A DNA stretch of 64,000 nucleotides from an uncultured Actinomycetes bacterium (lineage in GTDB: Bacteria; Actinomycetota; Acidimicrobiia; Acidimicrobiales; RAAP-2), in contig CAIQEU010000023.1 in the NCBI GenBank assembly GCA_903870905.1, positions 1 to 64,000 of the forward strand. The letters run 5' to 3'. How positions within the stretch are numbered: the stretch's first letter is position 1; the number at the start of each line of letters is the position of its first letter. This document shows positions 24,159 through 32,845 of the stretch, piece after piece. Under the pieces are notes generated by a model that did no database searches, was not told the DNA's origin, and saw only the letters and a program-made list of their open reading frames with translations. A program made the translations under genes and the position numbers.

Positions 24159-26693
24159 TCAGCCGCCGAACGGAGCGAGCGTCTCGGTCAACGTGCCCCG
24201 GAGGCGAGCAGCAACGCCGGCGTTGTTGGCGAGCCGCTCGAGTGCCTGGCGGACCGTCAACTGTCCCGTCTTGATGGGGTTTGCCGTGAGGAACGCTGTC
24301 GCCCGGGCTGCGGTTGCTTGGTCGTGGGCCAGCATCGACACCGACGAGACCATTCTCGAGTGGCTGTTCTCGGGGAACTTCGCCAAGAGGTCGGCGAAGT
24401 TGGCTTCGACCAGGCTCCAAACCGTCGCACTCCCCGTCCGGTTGGCGATGAGTTGGGCGATGAGGAATGGGGCGTTCTGGGTGCGGACGGTGGTCCGGGC
24501 CATCTCGAAGGTTGCCGCCACGTGGTTGTCGAACGCAGCGAGCGCCATGAGGTAAGTGACCTCTTCTTGGGGGTTCGACGGGTTCTCGTAGCGAGCGAGG
24601 ATGCGGTTGTAGTCGCCGGGCCGGTTGGCAGACGCCACGATGTCCAAGATCGCCGCTTCGAGGTCACGGTTGAGGGGGGCGTCGCCGTCGAAGCGCTCGA
24701 GGGCACCGGCGATCGTCGGTGCGTGCTCCCCAACGGTGCCGAGGGTCTGCAGCAACGTCGAGCGCAGCCCGGGAACGCGCTCGCCTTCGCCGGCGATGGG
24801 CTCCCATCCGAGTGTTGCAGCCTTCGTGGCCAAGAGGTGGACTGCTGCTGCGGCAACCGCTGGCCGCTCAGCATCGGTGGCAATCCGGGACAGGAAACCG
24901 AGGGCACGGCAGACCGCCTGCCAGGTCGCGGGCTCGTCATCGTCCCCGAGGTTGTCGGCCAGGGTCAAGAACGCGCCGAGTTCCATCTTCCCGGCCAAGG
25001 TCGCAGCCCACGCGTCGTTCATGAGCACACCACGCTCCAATGGGAGCAACCGCTCGAGCTCTGCGGCGATCACCGCAGCGTCGGCTGGGGCGTAGGCGAC
25101 GCGGTAGACACCGGAGCCACCCGCATTGGCGACCACGGAACCGGCACCGTCGCCGAGGACGACTGGATCCTTGCCGAGGAGCGTCGCGGTGATGTCGCCA
25201 CCGGCGATGTGTCGAGTGAGGAGCGGCACTTGCCAGGTCGAGCCGATGGCGCTGGTCGCGCCCTCGGGGACTGGTCCGTAGCTGAAGGGGCTCTGGGAGA
25301 CGACGCCACCATCCACCGTGATGATGGGGTGGCCACCTTGGTAGATCCAGGTGTCCATGATCTGGCGCACTGGCTGTCCTGTGGCCTCTTCAATGGCATC
25401 CCACAGGTCCGTCGTCACCGTGTTCTGGTAGGAGTGGCGCTTCAGGTAGAGGCGCACGCCATCACGGAAGGCATCCTCCCCGAGGAACTGCTGCAGCATG
25501 CGGAGGACGGATCCACCCTTCTCGTAGGTCAGGAGGTCGAACATTCCGTTGGCATCTTCGGGTGACAGCACCTCGTATTCAATGGGGCGCGTAGCGTGCA
25601 GGCCGTCGAGCGCGAGGGCCATCTCCTTCTCCAGGCCGAAGCTGACCCACCGTTGCCAGGTGGGCTTGAACGCGTCGGTGCAGAGGATTTCCATGAAGGT
25701 GGCGAAGGCTTCGTTCAGCCAAATGCCTTCCCACCAGCCCATGGTGACGAGGTCGCCGAACCACATGTGGGCAATCTCGTGGGCGACGACGTCGACGATG
25801 CGCTCGAGTGCGATCCGGCTGGTGTTCTCCGGGTCGGCGAGGAGGGCGGTCTCTCGGAAGGTCACGCAACCGAGGTTCTCCATGGCACCGAAGGCGAAGT
25901 CGGGAATGGCCACGAGGTCGAGCTTCTCGCCGGGGTAGGCGATGTCGAAGTACTCCGAGAAGAAGCGCAGGGCGAAGGCCCCGATCTCCAAGGAGAAGGG
26001 GGCGAGGTGTCCCTTGCCCTTCGGGTAGACGACGCGGAGCGGGATGCCGTCGACGTCAACGGCTGCGGTCTCTTCGAAGGGACCGACGACGAAGGCAACG
26101 AGGTAGGTCGACATCTTCATCGTCGGGCCGTAGACAACGGTCCGAGTGCCATCGCCGTTCGACGTCTCAGAAATGACAGGGGAGTTGGAGTACGCGGCCA
26201 AGTGCTCAGGCACGACCAGGGTGATCTCGTAGACGGCCTTGCGGTCGGGCTCGTCCCAGCAGGGGAAGGCCCGACGGGCATCGGTGGCCTCGAACTGCGT
26301 GGTGGCGATGGTGTGCTCCACGCCCTCGGTGTCGGTGAAGGTCGACCGGTAGAAGCCGTGGAGTTGGTCGTTCAAGATGCCGGTGAAGGCGATCTTCAGC
26401 TCGGCGCGCTCAGCGGAGAGGACTTCGGGCAGATGGAAGGTGACCCGCTCGTACTCTTCGTCGAAGGTCCACGTCGCTGACATCTCTTGGCCATCGGCGG
26501 TGGCGAGCACAGCGCTGTGGATGTCGAGTTCGATGGCGTTGCAGGTGATCTCGTTCGTGTGCTCTTCAACGTCGAGGTCAATCTCGACCGTTCCGGTGAA
26601 GGTTGCCGCTTCGAGGTTTGGAGCGAGAGTCAGGCGGTAGACCGTCGGGACAACGGCACGGGGGAGACGGTAGGGATTTGGCGTGGTCGACAT
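24159..26693 (-). CDS. pepN: Aminopeptidase N (M1 family)
   Basis: A zinc aminopeptidase of 844 residues that removes N-terminal amino acids from peptides in the cytosol. The exopeptidase motif GAMEN is at about 269-273, the zinc motif HEIAH at 305-309 with Glu328 (NEAF) as third ligand. The C-terminal half is the ERAP1-like helical domain. The ATG at 26693 sits 7 nt after a TAGCCT box; a GTG two codons earlier would be only one base from it and is rejected. Five bases separate its stop from the TMEM165-like start. Confidence 0.93.
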   Translation of the reverse strand: MSTTPNPYRLPRAVVPTVYRLTLAPNLEAATFTGTVEIDLDVEEHTNEITCNAIELDIHSAVLATADGQEMSATWTFDEEYERVTFHLPEVLSAERAELKIAFTGILNDQLHGFYRSTFTDTEGVEHTIATTQFEATDARRAFPCWDEPDRKAVYEITLVVPEHLAAYSNSPVISETSNGDGTRTVVYGPTMKMSTYLVAFVVGPFEETAAVDVDGIPLRVVYPKGKGHLAPFSLEIGAFALRFFSEYFDIAYPGEKLDLVAIPDFAFGAMENLGCVTFRETALLADPENTSRIALERIVDVVAHEIAHMWFGDLVTMGWWEGIWLNEAFATFMEILCTDAFKPTWQRWVSFGLEKEMALALDGLHATRPIEYEVLSPEDANGMFDLLTYEKGGSVLRMLQQFLGEDAFRDGVRLYLKRHSYQNTVTTDLWDAIEEATGQPVRQIMDTWIYQGGHPIITVDGGVVSQSPFSYGPVPEGATSAIGSTWQVPLLTRHIAGGDITATLLGKDPVVLGDGAGSVVANAGGSGVYRVAYAPADAAVIAAELERLLPLERGVLMNDAWAATLAGKMELGAFLTLADNLGDDDEPATWQAVCRALGFLSRIATDAERPAVAAAAVHLLATKAATLGWEPIAGEGERVPGLRSTLLQTLGTVGEHAPTIAGALERFDGDAPLNRDLEAAILDIVASANRPGDYNRILARYENPSNPQEEVTYLMALAAFDNHVAATFEMARTTVRTQNAPFLIAQLIANRTGSATVWSLVEANFADLLAKFPENSHSRMVSSVSMLAHDQATAARATAFLTANPIKTGQLTVRQALERLANNAGVAARLRGTLTETLAPFGG

Positions 26694-26700
26694 GGCCACG

Positions 26701-26706
26701 AGGCTA
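26701..26706 (-). promoter_or_regulatory. -10 box of pepN (leaderless type)
   Basis: TAGCCT on the minus strand, 7 nt before the pepN ATG. It is back to back with the kinase promoter. Confidence 0.5.
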
Positions 26707-26722
26707 CCGCGCTGACCTCGGT

Positions 26723-26728
26723 TAGCCT
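26723..26728 (+). promoter_or_regulatory. -10 box of the PfkB kinase gene (leaderless type)
   Basis: TAGCCT ends exactly 6 nt before the GTG at 26735, favouring that GTG over the ATG at 26738. Confidence 0.5.
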
Positions 26729-26734
26729 TCCTCG

Positions 26735-27790
26735 GTGATGGTTGACCGAACCCCAGTCCAGTTATCGACCCGAGCCGAACGCGACGCCCTCGACGTCGTC
26801 GGCATTGGATTCCCCCTCGTCGACGTGCTCGCGGTTGTGCCCGACCACCACCTCGCCGAGTTGGGCCTCGTCAAGGGTTCGATGACCCTGATCGACCACA
26901 GCACGTCGCAGTCGATCTTCACCACGCTGCCTGACCCCATTGAGGTGTCGGGTGGCTCTGCTGCCAACACCTTGGCGGGCATCGCCTCGCTCGGTGGTTC
27001 GGCGGGGTTCATTGGCCGTATCGCCGACGACATGGCCGGACACCGATTCGCCGAAGTGATCGCAGACGCCGGGATCATCTTCGAGCCGATGTTCGTGGAC
27101 GTCGAGGTCGACGACGCTGGTGAGCCCGATGGCACGGGCAGGTGCCTCGTGCTCGTGACCGATGATGCCGAGCGCACGATGCTCACGCACCTCGGTTCAG
27201 GAGCACACCTCACGCCGGGCCATATCGACGAGGCGTTCGTGCAACGTGGACAGATCCTCTACGTCGAGGGCTACCAGTACGACCTCCCCATGGCCAAGGC
27301 GGCCATCGCGAAGGCGATTGCTGCTGCCCACGATGGCGGTGGATCGGTGGCGATCTCGCTGTCGGACTCGTTCTGCGTAGAGCGCCACCGGAGTGACTTC
27401 TTGGATCTGGTCGAGGGCGAGATCGAGATTTTGTTCGGTAACCGCGATGAGGTTTTGGCCTTGTTCGGCACCGACGACTTCGACCACGCCCTCGCCTCGC
27501 TCGAAGAGACGGGCGTCCTGGCCGCGGTGACCTGTGGAGCCGAGGGTTCCATCATCGTGACGCCGCAGGGGCGAATCGCCGTTGCGGCACACCCCGTCGA
27601 TGCGGTGGTGGAGACCACCGGTGCCGGCGATCTCTACGCCGCAGGTTTTCTCTACGGACTCTCCGTTGGCCTCGACTTGGAGGCGTGCGGCCAACTCGGT
27701 GGCCTGTGCGCCGCCGAGGTGATCTCCCACATGGGTGCGCGGCCAGAACGCGACCTCGCCGAGTTGGCGATGGATGCGGGAATTCTCTGA
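26735..27790 (+). CDS. PfkB-family sugar/nucleoside kinase
   Basis: A 351-residue ribokinase-fold enzyme close to adenosine kinases. Substrate-side motif VSGGSAANTLAGIASLGG appears near residue 70, and the C-terminal TTGAGDLYAAGFLYGL holds the catalytic Asp and anion hole. The pattern GFIGRIADDMAG and the acid-rich lid (VDVEVDDAGEPDGTG) fit the adenosine/ribokinase group found across bacteria. The phosphate acceptor is probably a nucleoside or a sugar. It diverges from pepN across a 41-base gap holding both promoters. Confidence 0.85.
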   Translation: MMVDRTPVQLSTRAERDALDVVGIGFPLVDVLAVVPDHHLAELGLVKGSMTLIDHSTSQSIFTTLPDPIEVSGGSAANTLAGIASLGGSAGFIGRIADDMAGHRFAEVIADAGIIFEPMFVDVEVDDAGEPDGTGRCLVLVTDDAERTMLTHLGSGAHLTPGHIDEAFVQRGQILYVEGYQYDLPMAKAAIAKAIAAAHDGGGSVAISLSDSFCVERHRSDFLDLVEGEIEILFGNRDEVLALFGTDDFDHALASLEETGVLAAVTCGAEGSIIVTPQGRIAVAAHPVDAVVETTGAGDLYAAGFLYGLSVGLDLEACGQLGGLCAAEVISHMGARPERDLAELAMDAGIL

Positions 27791-27810
27791 GCGGAGTGGC
27801 TCGAACTCAC

Positions 27811-27816
27811 TAGGCT
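27811..27816 (+). promoter_or_regulatory. -10 box of the small membrane protein operon (leaderless type)
   Basis: TAGGCT ends 6 nt before the GTG at 27823. Confidence 0.5.
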
Positions 27817-27822
27817 GAACTC

Positions 27823-28191
27823 GTGCGCTCTCGCTGGCTGTCGCCGAAGGCCATCGTCCTCCACCTCGCGCTCGTTGCGTGGTTGCCGGGATGCCTGTGG
27901 CTCACGAGCTGGCAACTCGGCCGAGCAAGCAGTGGCAATTCGCTCTCGTACGTCTACGTCGTCGAGTGGCCAGCGCTCGCAGCATTCGGTGTGTGGGGCT
28001 GGTGGATGCTGCTCCACACCGAGAAGCCAACCGAGGAGCAAATCGCGGAGCGAGCCGCCATTGAGCGCGCCGCTCGAGAAGCAGCTCGCGCCGCAGCGGC
28101 AATCGCCGCAGCAACCACCGCCGACGACCCCGCCATGGTTGCCTACAACGAACACTTGCGAGTACTCGCAGAGAAAGACCAGGACCAATGA
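27823..28191 (+). CDS. Small two-TM membrane protein, actinobacterial conserved
   Basis: A 122-residue protein. Two hydrophobic segments (AIVLHLALVAWLPGCLWL and ALAAFGVWGWWMLL) bracket the conserved WQLGRASSGNSLSYVYVVEWP. The cytosolic tail is Ala/Glu/Arg-rich, probably helical, and ends YNEHLRVLAEKD. I know this pattern from many actinobacteria, usually beside DUF3817 as here, but not its function. A paralogue with the same WQLGRA...GN.LS..YVVEWP core is encoded at 35459-35809. It begins an operon with DUF3817 and a phosphodiesterase. Confidence 0.75.
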   Translation: MRSRWLSPKAIVLHLALVAWLPGCLWLTSWQLGRASSGNSLSYVYVVEWPALAAFGVWGWWMLLHTEKPTEEQIAERAAIERAAREAARAAAAIAAATTADDPAMVAYNEHLRVLAEKDQDQ

Positions 28192-28499
28192 CCGACGCTG
28201 CCACCTCCGCCTTCAAGCGCTACCGAGTCATGGCCCTCGTGGTCGGTCTCGCCCTCGCGATCTTGACGGTACTCATCATCATCTTCGGACTCGGCGCCAC
28301 AGCGCCAAGAACCTTCTCGCCGTTCCACGGTCTGTGCTACGTGATCTACCTCGCCACCTTGCCTGCCATGATGCGGCACTTCGTCCTCTCGAAGAAGCAG
28401 CTCGCGCTGTGCATCTTGTCGGGGATCATTCCTGGCCTCGCGTTCTACGTGGAGCGGGTCACCATGGCCAGCCCTGTTCGCAAGGAGGTCACGCAGTGA
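28188..28499 (+). CDS. DUF3817 membrane protein
   Basis: A 103-residue protein with three hydrophobic segments. The features I recognise as DUF3817 are FKRYRVMALVVG at the start, the central PFHGLCYVIYLA, and the closing IIPGLAFYVERV. Function unknown. The ATG overlaps the stop of the preceding gene, and its stop overlaps the GTG of the phosphodiesterase gene; an AAGGAGG site within its last codons serves that gene. Confidence 0.8.
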   Translation: MTDAATSAFKRYRVMALVVGLALAILTVLIIIFGLGATAPRTFSPFHGLCYVIYLATLPAMMRHFVLSKKQLALCILSGIIPGLAFYVERVTMASPVRKEVTQ

Positions 28500-29353
28500 G
28501 CACGAATCCGTGGATTGATCGTCGAGTCATTGCCTATGCCCACCAGGGCGGTTCCCACGAGGGGCCGAGCTCGTGTCTGGCGACCATTGCTGACGCGTTG
28601 CGTGCTGGGGCAACGGCCATTGAGCTCGACGTCCACATGACGAGGGACGGCGTGCTCATGGTGTGCCACGACGAGACCGTCGATCGGACGACCAACGCAT
28701 CAGGAGCAATCGCCCAGATGACGCTCGACGAACTGAAGGCGCTCGACAACGCCTACTGGTGGGCGCCCGGGGATGCGGTCAGCCCTGGACTCGACCCTTC
28801 GGCGTATCCGTTTCGAGGGAGAGCGCCCGAAGACGTTGCGTTCCAAATTGCGACCCTCGAAGAAGTACTCGAGCGGTTTCCCGACACGGTCCTCAACATG
28901 GACATCAAGCAGACCGCACCAGAGGTCGTTCCCTACGAGCAACCACTGGCCGATCTCCTTCGCCGGTACGACCGCGCAGATTCAGTCATTGTGTCGTCGT
29001 TCTCCGACGCGGCGGTGGCATCGTTCCACGCCATCGCTCCTGAGTTCTCCGTGGGTGCGGCAACCGCAGAAGTCGCAGAGTTCTGGCGGTGCGTGCAGGA
29101 GGGGGAGCGGCCGCCGGCGACACCGTCCGTAGCGCTGCAGGTTCCCGATACCTTCGGTGACCTCGTGGTGGTCGATCGGCGATTCGTCGAGGTCGCCCAC
29201 GAAATGGGGAAAGTCGTCCATGTGTGGACGATCAACGACGCTCCCACAATGGGGCGCCTCCTCGACATGGGCGTTGACGGACTGATCTCTGATTACCCAA
29301 CCGTGATGGTTGCCGAGATCGAGGCACGTGGCCTGACCTGGCGGGGGTACTGA
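28496..29353 (+). CDS. Glycerophosphodiester phosphodiesterase (GDPD)
   Basis: A 285-residue GDPD-fold enzyme that splits glycerophosphodiesters to glycerol-3-phosphate and an alcohol. The catalytic and metal residues lie in AYAHQGG, ATAIELDVHMTRDGVLMVCHDETVDR and NMDIKQ; the barrel closes with VVHVWTINDAPTMGRLLDMGVDGLISDYP. There is no signal peptide, so it is a cytosolic UgpQ-like type. The GTG start is confirmed by AAGGAGG eight bases upstream. Confidence 0.9.
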   Translation: MSTNPWIDRRVIAYAHQGGSHEGPSSCLATIADALRAGATAIELDVHMTRDGVLMVCHDETVDRTTNASGAIAQMTLDELKALDNAYWWAPGDAVSPGLDPSAYPFRGRAPEDVAFQIATLEEVLERFPDTVLNMDIKQTAPEVVPYEQPLADLLRRYDRADSVIVSSFSDAAVASFHAIAPEFSVGAATAEVAEFWRCVQEGERPPATPSVALQVPDTFGDLVVVDRRFVEVAHEMGKVVHVWTINDAPTMGRLLDMGVDGLISDYPTVMVAEIEARGLTWRGY

Positions 29354-29356
29354 GGA

Positions 29357-29440
29357 TCAGCCGCGACCGCAGTTCGGCTTCTTGCCGTGGTTGGCCTTCT
29401 TCTTGGCCCGCAGCTTGCGCTTCACAGTTCGCTTCGACAT
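29357..29440 (-). CDS. Mini ribosomal protein, bL37-like (27 aa)
   Basis: A tiny basic protein (27 residues, 11 of them Lys or Arg): it begins MSKRTVKRKLRAKKKANHG and ends KKPNCGRG. The core AKKKANHGKKPN closely resembles the mycobacterial 50S protein bL37, first seen in cryo-EM maps of those ribosomes. The ATG is 10 nt from a TACGAT box shared with rsmI on the other strand. The stop is three bases from the phosphodiesterase stop. Confidence 0.8.
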   Translation of the reverse strand: MSKRTVKRKLRAKKKANHGKKPNCGRG

Positions 29441-29449
29441 AAGAATGGA

Positions 29450-29456
29450 TATCGTA
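29450..29456. promoter_or_regulatory. Shared bidirectional -10 of bL37 and rsmI
   Basis: TATCGTA reads TATCGT toward rsmI (ATG 5 nt on) and TACGAT toward the bL37 gene (ATG 10 nt on). Both transcripts would have almost no leader and the two polymerases would compete. Confidence 0.4.
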
Positions 29457-29460
29457 GCCG

Positions 29461-30384
29461 ATGAGCAACGAGGTCAAAACCGCCGACCGCGACCCGTCGA
29501 CCACAGCGAGCGGTTGCTTGGTACTCGTGGCAACACCTATCGGGAATTTGGGCGATCTCTCTGATCGAGCGAAAGCCATCTTGAGTGATGCCGCGGTCAT
29601 CTGCTGCGAAGACACCCGACGCACCCGGGCCCTCCTGTCAGCAATTGGTGCCGACACCTCGCCACGGCGCTTGTGGGCCGTACACGACCACAACGAACAG
29701 ACGCAGATCGAGGCGGTCCTCACCCTCGTGGCCTCTGGGAACCTCGTGGCCTTCGTGAGCGACGCCGGCATGCCGGGGATCGCTGATCCAGGGAGTCGAT
29801 TGGTCGACGCTGCGCACCGTGCCGGCCTTGCGGTCTCTATCATCCCCGGGCCAACAGCAGCCCTCTCTGCACTCGTCGTGTCTGGACAGGCGACGGACCG
29901 ATTCACCTTCGTCGGCTTTCCCCCTCGCAAGGGGCGGGAGCGCTCGGCGTGGATGGAGGAGGTCGCTGCGTCCACCGCCACGGTCATCTGCTTCGAATCA
30001 CCGCTTCGCACCGCAGCCACGCTGGCGGATCTCGCAGTCGTCCTCGGAGCACACCGTTCAGTAACCATGGTGCGTGAACTCACGAAGGTGCATGAAGAAG
30101 TCGTTCGAGCTCCCCTCGGTGTACTCGCTGGATCCATCGCCAATCGAGAACTACGCGGCGAAGTTGTCCTCGTCATTGCCGGAGCGAGCCCGCCGCACGT
30201 GATCGATGAGGTGCTCGTCGACGAGGCGCTGTGGGCGGGGCTCGAGGCTGGCGAGAAGCTGAAGTCGGTGGCGGTCGGTGTTGCCAATCAGTTCGGCCTC
30301 GATCACCGGGCGACCTACGACCGTGCGGTGGCGCTCAGAGCAGAACGCCGCACCCTTGAGGGAGGGGCAGGGGGAGCCAACTAA
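29461..30384 (+). CDS. rsmI: 16S rRNA (cytidine(1402)-2'-O)-methyltransferase
   Basis: 2'-O-methylates C1402 in the decoding centre of 16S rRNA. It is 307 residues of the tetrapyrrole-methylase fold: LVLVATPIGNLGDLSDRA at the start, CCEDTRRTRALL, VSDAGMPGIADPGSRLV, IIPGPTAALSALVVSG and FVGFPPRKGRER are all family landmarks. Its stop codon TAA forms the first bases of the metG -10 box. Confidence 0.93.
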   Translation: MSNEVKTADRDPSTTASGCLVLVATPIGNLGDLSDRAKAILSDAAVICCEDTRRTRALLSAIGADTSPRRLWAVHDHNEQTQIEAVLTLVASGNLVAFVSDAGMPGIADPGSRLVDAAHRAGLAVSIIPGPTAALSALVVSGQATDRFTFVGFPPRKGRERSAWMEEVAASTATVICFESPLRTAATLADLAVVLGAHRSVTMVRELTKVHEEVVRAPLGVLAGSIANRELRGEVVLVIAGASPPHVIDEVLVDEALWAGLEAGEKLKSVAVGVANQFGLDHRATYDRAVALRAERRTLEGGAGGAN

Positions 30385-30387
30385 CCT
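30382..30387 (+). promoter_or_regulatory. -10 box of metG overlapping the rsmI stop
   Basis: TAACCT starts with the rsmI stop codon TAA and ends 7 nt before the GTG of metG. Confidence 0.45.
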
Positions 30388-30394
30388 CGCAGCT

Positions 30395-31927
30395 GTGGGC
30401 CGCTTCTACATCACGACACCGATCTACTACGCCAACGACGTTCCGCACGTTGGCAGCGCCTACTGCACGGTGAACGCGGATGCCATCGCGCGATTCCACC
30501 GCCTCATGGGCGACGAGGTCTTCTCCTTGACCGGAACCGACGAACACGGCCAGAAGCTGGCCGATGCTGCGACGAAGAACGGCGTCAGTCCGCAGGCGTG
30601 GGTCGACCAGACCTCCACGGCGTTCAAAGCGGCATGGTCGGCACTCGACGTGGCCAACGACGACTTCATCCGCACAACCGAACCTCGCCATCGAACGACG
30701 GTGCAGAAGTTCCTCGGTGAAATCTACGACCGAGGGTTCATCTACAAGGCGCCCTACTCGGGCCTCTACTGCGTGAGCTGTGAGGACTACTACACCGAGG
30801 ACGCGCTGATCGACGGCAAGTGCCCCGTGCACATGAAGCCAGCCGTTTCGATGTCTGAAGACAACTACTTCTTCAAGTTGTCGGCCTTCGAAGACCAACT
30901 CCTCGAGTGGTACGAGGCCAACCCGACCGCGATTCAACCAGCAACCAAGCGCAACGAGGCGTTGAGCTTCATCAAAGGTGGCCTGAAAGACATCTCCATC
31001 ACCCGCACGTCGCTCAGCTGGGGGGTGCCGGTTCCATGGGACAGCGACCACGTCTTCTACGTCTGGTACGACGCGCTGATCAACTACCTGACCGCCATTG
31101 GCTACGGCACCGACCCTGAGCGGTTCGAGCAGTGGTGGCCCTCGGTCCACCACCTCATCGGCAAAGAGATCATCCGGTTCCACTGCGTGTGGTGGCCAGC
31201 GATGTGCATGGCGGCTGGGATTGCTCCTCCGGCGAACATTTTCGTGCACGGATGGCTGCTCGTTGGGGGGAAGAAGCTGAGCAAGTCCATGGCGGACGAT
31301 GACTCGGCGCCGGTGAAGTTGACCGACATCGCTCCCGAGCAACTGACGGCGGAGTTCGGCGTCGACCCCATTCGCTACCACCTCCTTCGAGAAGTCCCGC
31401 TCGGTGGTGACGGAGATTTCTCCATTGAAGGCATCATCACTCGCTACAACGCTGATCTCGCCAACAACCTCGGCAACCTCGTCGCTCGAGTGGCCACGGT
31501 CGTTGGATCCAAGTGCGGTGGCATCGGTCCCCGACCGATGCCGGACAGCCCGATTGCCGACCTCGCGGCCACCGTCGTCGCCGACACGGTGGCGGCGTGG
31601 ACGAGGTTCCAACCGAACGCAGGACTTGAAGCAACGTGGCGCCTCATCGGTGCTGCCAACGCAGCTCTCGAGCAGGCTGAACCGTGGAAGAAGGATCCTG
31701 GTGCAGCGGTCGATGCTGTGCTCGGTGATGCGCTCGAAGTGCTCCGACTGGTCTGCATTCTGGCGAGTCCTGCCATGCCGAGTGTCACGGCGGAAATCTG
31801 GCGACGACTCGGGCTGTCTGGTTCGCCAGCCGATGGACCCTTCGACGAGGTGACGACCTGGGGTCACTACCCCGGTGGCGTGCCCGTGGAGAAGGGCGAC
31901 CCCCTCTTCCCCCGCAAGAAGGCCTAA
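30395..31927 (+). CDS. metG: Methionyl-tRNA synthetase
   Basis: Charges tRNA-Met. It is 510 residues, the short class I form without the C-terminal dimer domain. The HIGH box is HVGS near residue 14, the KMSKS box is KLSKS at 294-298, and the connective domain holds a zinc-type pattern CVSCEDYYTED then CPVHMK. The GTG at 30395 starts exactly at the conserved GRFYITTPIYYANDVPH; longer in-frame starts at 30278 would overlap rsmI. tatD follows after two bases. Confidence 0.95.
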   Translation: MGRFYITTPIYYANDVPHVGSAYCTVNADAIARFHRLMGDEVFSLTGTDEHGQKLADAATKNGVSPQAWVDQTSTAFKAAWSALDVANDDFIRTTEPRHRTTVQKFLGEIYDRGFIYKAPYSGLYCVSCEDYYTEDALIDGKCPVHMKPAVSMSEDNYFFKLSAFEDQLLEWYEANPTAIQPATKRNEALSFIKGGLKDISITRTSLSWGVPVPWDSDHVFYVWYDALINYLTAIGYGTDPERFEQWWPSVHHLIGKEIIRFHCVWWPAMCMAAGIAPPANIFVHGWLLVGGKKLSKSMADDDSAPVKLTDIAPEQLTAEFGVDPIRYHLLREVPLGGDGDFSIEGIITRYNADLANNLGNLVARVATVVGSKCGGIGPRPMPDSPIADLAATVVADTVAAWTRFQPNAGLEATWRLIGAANAALEQAEPWKKDPGAAVDAVLGDALEVLRLVCILASPAMPSVTAEIWRRLGLSGSPADGPFDEVTTWGHYPGGVPVEKGDPLFPRKKA

Positions 31928-31929
31928 CC

Positions 31930-32739
31930 ATGGTCTGGGTCGACGCGCACTGCCACCTCCAAGAGCGCTATCGCGACGACGATGCCGGCATCGCTGCACT
32001 CTTCGCCCGTGCTCGCGAGGCGGGAACTGCTGCGCTCGTGGTGGTTGGAACTGACGCTCAGACCTCTGAAGAGGCCATCGACCTCGCGGCAGAGGCTGCC
32101 GCTGGTCGATTCGGTGCAGAGGCTCCACTCGTCCGAGCTGTCGTTGGTCTCCACCCCCACGAGGCAACGTCGGGGACGGCACCGATCAAGGCACTCCTCG
32201 ACCGGCACAGTCCCCACGTCGCTGGTGTCGGCGAAGCTGGGCTCGACTACTACTACGAGCACAGTCCACGAGCGGTGCAGCGGGTGGCCTTCGCTGAGCA
32301 AGTGGGCTTCGCCCACGCCTTCAACCTTCCCCTCGTCATCCACGCTCGGGACGCCTGGGATGACCTCTTCGACGTCCTTCGCAGCGAAGGGGTCCCGACG
32401 GAGACCGTCCTGCATTGCTTCACGGGCGGCCCTGAGGAAGCTGAGCGGTGTTTGGCCGCTGGAATGACGGTCTCGTTCTCGGGAATCGCCAGTTTTCCGA
32501 AGGCGCCAGAGGTGCGTGAGGCTGCTGCCCTCGTCCCGCTAGAGCGTCTCCTCGTCGAGACCGATAGTCCGTTCCTCGCCCCTGTTCCGCACCGAGGCAA
32601 GAAGAATGAGCCCTCGTTCGTGCACCTCGTGGGTGCGGTCATCGCTGGGGCGAAGGGGTGCACTCCCGATGAGGTGGCCCGAGCGTCCACGGCCAACGCC
32701 GAACGAATCTTCAAATTCACGCTCGACCCGTTGGTCTGA
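31930..32739 (+). CDS. tatD: TatD-family metal-dependent DNase
   Basis: A 269-residue TIM-barrel hydrolase that acts as a 3'-5' exonuclease on DNA and RNA in other bacteria. Metal ligands lie in WVDAHCHL (His7, His9), GVGEAGLDYYY, VIHARDA, HCFTGG and LLVETDSPFLAP. The order metG-tatD-(RlpA/Rpf-type protein)-rsmA-ispE is a common actinobacterial arrangement, kept here. Confidence 0.92.
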   Translation: MVWVDAHCHLQERYRDDDAGIAALFARAREAGTAALVVVGTDAQTSEEAIDLAAEAAAGRFGAEAPLVRAVVGLHPHEATSGTAPIKALLDRHSPHVAGVGEAGLDYYYEHSPRAVQRVAFAEQVGFAHAFNLPLVIHARDAWDDLFDVLRSEGVPTETVLHCFTGGPEEAERCLAAGMTVSFSGIASFPKAPEVREAAALVPLERLLVETDSPFLAPVPHRGKKNEPSFVHLVGAVIAGAKGCTPDEVARASTANAERIFKFTLDPLV

Positions 32740-32787
32740 ACGAGCCCAACCGGCGCTGCTCAGGTTGACCACCGTCTCGTTGTTCCC

Positions 32788-32793
32788 TAGCGT
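32788..32793 (+). promoter_or_regulatory. Candidate -10 box before the RlpA-like gene
   Basis: TAGCGT in the 106-base gap after tatD. The leader to the ATG at 32846 would be about 45 nt. Confidence 0.3.
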
Positions 32794-32845
32794 GGTGCAC
32801 CCGGGTCGGCTGCGCCGCCCCACCACCTCGTCAGTGAGCGTTGCC

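Noticed and set aside
24318-25565. 415-codon plus-strand ORF
   Set aside because: Antisense to pepN; no recognisable motif.
27823-28191. SURF1 assignment for the WQLGRA protein
   Set aside because: The WQ..R pattern recalls SURF1, but the protein is too short and lacks the large periplasmic domain between the two segments.
30335-32182. 615-codon minus-strand ORF
   Set aside because: It is fully antisense to rsmI, metG and tatD, whose motifs are clear; its translation is Arg/Val/Gly-rich without family motifs, as expected for GC-rich antisense frames.
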